A DNA stretch of 8,476 nt from Opitutia bacterium (GTDB lineage: Bacteria; Verrucomicrobiota; Verrucomicrobiae; Opitutales; UBA953), in contig CANKZO010000092.1 in assembly GCA_947488485.1 (NCBI GenBank), forward strand, positions 1 to 8,476. The letters are read 5' to 3'. Made by a program: the position numbers and the translations under genes. Under the pieces are notes generated by a model. That model did no database searches. It had not been told where the DNA came from and saw only the letters and a program-made list of their open reading frames with translations. Shown in pieces: positions 7,234 through 8,476 of the stretch. Position 1 is the stretch's first letter, and every line of letters begins with the position of its first letter.

Positions 7234-8391
7234 TTACTTGGCCGCCTTGCTCTTGGCGATCAGGTCGTAGAAACGGTCGAACAGCACGTCGGCGTCGTTC
7301 GGACCAGGGCCGGCTTCCGGGTGATACTGGACGGAGAAGACAGGCTTATCCTTGAGGCGCAGGCCGGAGACGGTGTCGTCGTTGAGATTGACCTCGGTGA
7401 CGATGGCGCCGCAGCGCTCCAGGTCTTCGCGCTTGGAGGCGAAGCCGTGGTTCTGGGCGGTGATGGACACGCGGTCCTCTTCGGTGTTCTTGACGGGCTG
7501 ATTGCCGCCGCGGTGGCCGAACTTCAGCTTATAGGTCGAGGCGCCGATGGCGTGCGTGATGATCTGGTGACCGAGGCAGATGCCGAAGACCGGGTAGGTC
7601 TTGATGAGGTCGGCCACGGCTTCGTGGGCATACTTCAGGGCGGCGGGGTCGCCAGGGCCGTTGGACAGGAAGACGCCGTCGGGATTGAAGGCGCGGATCT
7701 CGGAGGCCGGGGTGCGGGCCGGGAACACGTGGACGTCGAAGCCGGAAGCGACGAGGCGGCGGAAGATGGAGGTCTTGGCGCCGAAGTCATAGGCCGCGAT
7801 GCGGAACTTGGTCGCGCGACCCTTCGGCTTGTTGAGATGCGTGCCCGGGACGGTGAAGGCCTCGCAATCGCCGGCCTTGGCGTTGAAGTGATACGGAGCC
7901 TTGCAGGTGACGTCCTTGACGAAGTCGGCGCCGACGGTGCCGGTCCAGGCGCGGGCGCGCTTAAGGGCTTCTTCGTCGGTGATGCCTTCGGTCGAGAGGC
8001 AGGCCTTCATCACGCCGGCGGAACGCAGCTTCTTGGTCAGGGAGCGGGTGTCGACGCCTTCGATGCCGGGGATGCCATACTTCGCGAGCCAGGTGCTCAG
8101 GTCGGTGGTGGCGCGCCAGTTGGAGACGATGGGCGAAAGGTCGCGGACGACGAAACCGGCGACGTGCGGACGAGAGGATTCGAAGTCGTCTTCGTTGACG
8201 CCGTAGTTGCCGATCTGCGGGGTCGTCATGGTGACGATCTGGCCGAAGTAGGAGGGGTCGGTGAGGATCTCCTGGTAGCCGGTCATGCTCGTGTTGAACA
8301 CGACTTCTCCGCAGAGGGTGGCCGAAGCTCCGAACGCCCTGCCCCGAAGAATGGTTCCATCTTCAAGAGCGAGCACGGCAGGTCGGTTCAT
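7234..8391 (-). CDS. carA: Carbamoyl-phosphate synthase, glutamine-hydrolysing small subunit
   Basis: CarA hydrolyses glutamine and channels the ammonia to CarB, which makes carbamoyl phosphate for pyrimidine and arginine synthesis in the cytoplasm. From the ATG at 8391 the product has 385 residues, close to E. coli CarA (382). The N-terminal domain shows [15 protein letters not shown] (7-21), [21 protein letters not shown] (28-48), [10 protein letters not shown] (60-69) and DTRSLT (114-119). The class I glutamine amidotransferase domain starts near 195. It carries SNGPGDP (243-249), the nucleophile Cys272 in GICLGHQ (270-276), and His357 and Glu359 in QYHPE (355-359), completing the catalytic triad. 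An in-frame ATG at 8445 would add 18 residues with no counterpart in the family, so I prefer 8391, though neither start has a Shine-Dalgarno. carB is not adjacent; a small lipoprotein gene follows instead. Confidence 0.96.
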   Translation of the reverse strand: MNRPAVLALEDGTILRGRAFGASATLCGEVVFNTSMTGYQEILTDPSYFGQIVTMTTPQIGNYGVNEDDFESSRPHVAGFVVRDLSPIVSNWRATTDLSTWLAKYGIPGIEGVDTRSLTKKLRSAGVMKACLSTEGITDEEALKRARAWTGTVGADFVKDVTCKAPYHFNAKAGDCEAFTVPGTHLNKPKGRATKFRIAAYDFGAKTSIFRRLVASGFDVHVFPARTPASEIRAFNPDGVFLSNGPGDPAALKYAHEAVADLIKTYPVFGICLGHQIITHAIGASTYKLKFGHRGGNQPVKNTEEDRVSITAQNHGFASKREDLERCGAIVTEVNLNDDTVSGLRLKDKPVFSVQYHPEAGPGPNDADVLFDRFYDLIAKSKAAK

Positions 8392-8476
8392 GAGGTCGTT
8401 TTGAATGAGGGTTCCGCCCCCGTGTGAAGCAAAAAAAGTTCCCATCCGAAGATAGTACCGACCACGGGGTCGGACC
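8392..8476 (-). promoter_or_regulatory. Upstream region of carA: weak -10-like element, T7 tract, small inverted repeat
   Basis: No complete gene lies in these last 85 bases. Read on the minus strand, TACTAT (8457-8452) is a 4-of-6 match to a -10 box; a -35 at usual spacing would fall just beyond the window, so it cannot be tested. Transcription from it would begin near 8445, giving either a leader of about 54 bases before the ATG at 8391 or a nearly leaderless message starting at the ATG at 8445. A run of seven T (8437-8431) follows shortly after. An inverted repeat CCGACC / GGTCGG with a four-base loop spans 8458-8473 and could belong to an upstream gene's terminator or an operator. All of this is weak evidence. 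Confidence 0.3.

Noticed and set aside
7321..8427. A 368-codon plus-strand frame opposite carA
   Set aside because: It is the antisense shadow of carA, with biased composition and no domain.

Overview
This is a compact, GC-rich bacterial chromosomal window with mostly single-copy housekeeping genes, no mobile element, no CRISPR array and no RNA gene that I can see. The best lineage guess is Verrucomicrobiota, possibly Opitutales/Opitutaceae. It rests on a naturally fused SecD-SecF protein, the general codon style, the near absence of Shine-Dalgarno sequences and a GH29-fucosidase-like lipoprotein. None of these is decisive alone, and the assignment is an inference.

Layout. Positions 1-4546 are a minus-strand cluster read yajC -> secDF -> recJ. 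The gaps are 30 and 14 bases, which suggests one transcript. recJ runs off the left edge of the window, with roughly 90 C-terminal residues missing. YajC and SecDF are the accessory part of the Sec translocon at the inner membrane. RecJ is the 5'-3' single-strand DNA exonuclease and is probably only a transcriptional passenger. Positions 4547-4674 are a divergent intergenic region, lower in GC than its surroundings. It serves yajC on one side and kup on the other, and holds a possible five-codon leader ORF and a DnaA-box-like 9-mer. kup (4675-6705, plus) encodes a complete Kup/HAK/KUP potassium transporter.

kup converges, with only four bases between stop codons, on a minus-strand pair at 6710-8391: carA (carbamoyl-phosphate synthase small subunit), then a small lipoprotein gene. 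The lipoprotein is the least ordinary gene here. After its signal peptide, its sequence resembles the end of the catalytic domain plus the C-terminal beta-sandwich of GH29 alpha-L-fucosidases, with no room for a catalytic barrel. carB is not next to carA. The last 85 bases are the upstream region of carA, with an ambiguous start codon, a T7 tract and a weak -10-like element.

I do not see a new multi-gene defence, secretion or biosynthetic system. Items worth a second look are the stand-alone GH29-tail-like lipoprotein, the kup leader arrangement, the carA 5' end and the lack of Shine-Dalgarno sequences at nearly every start.
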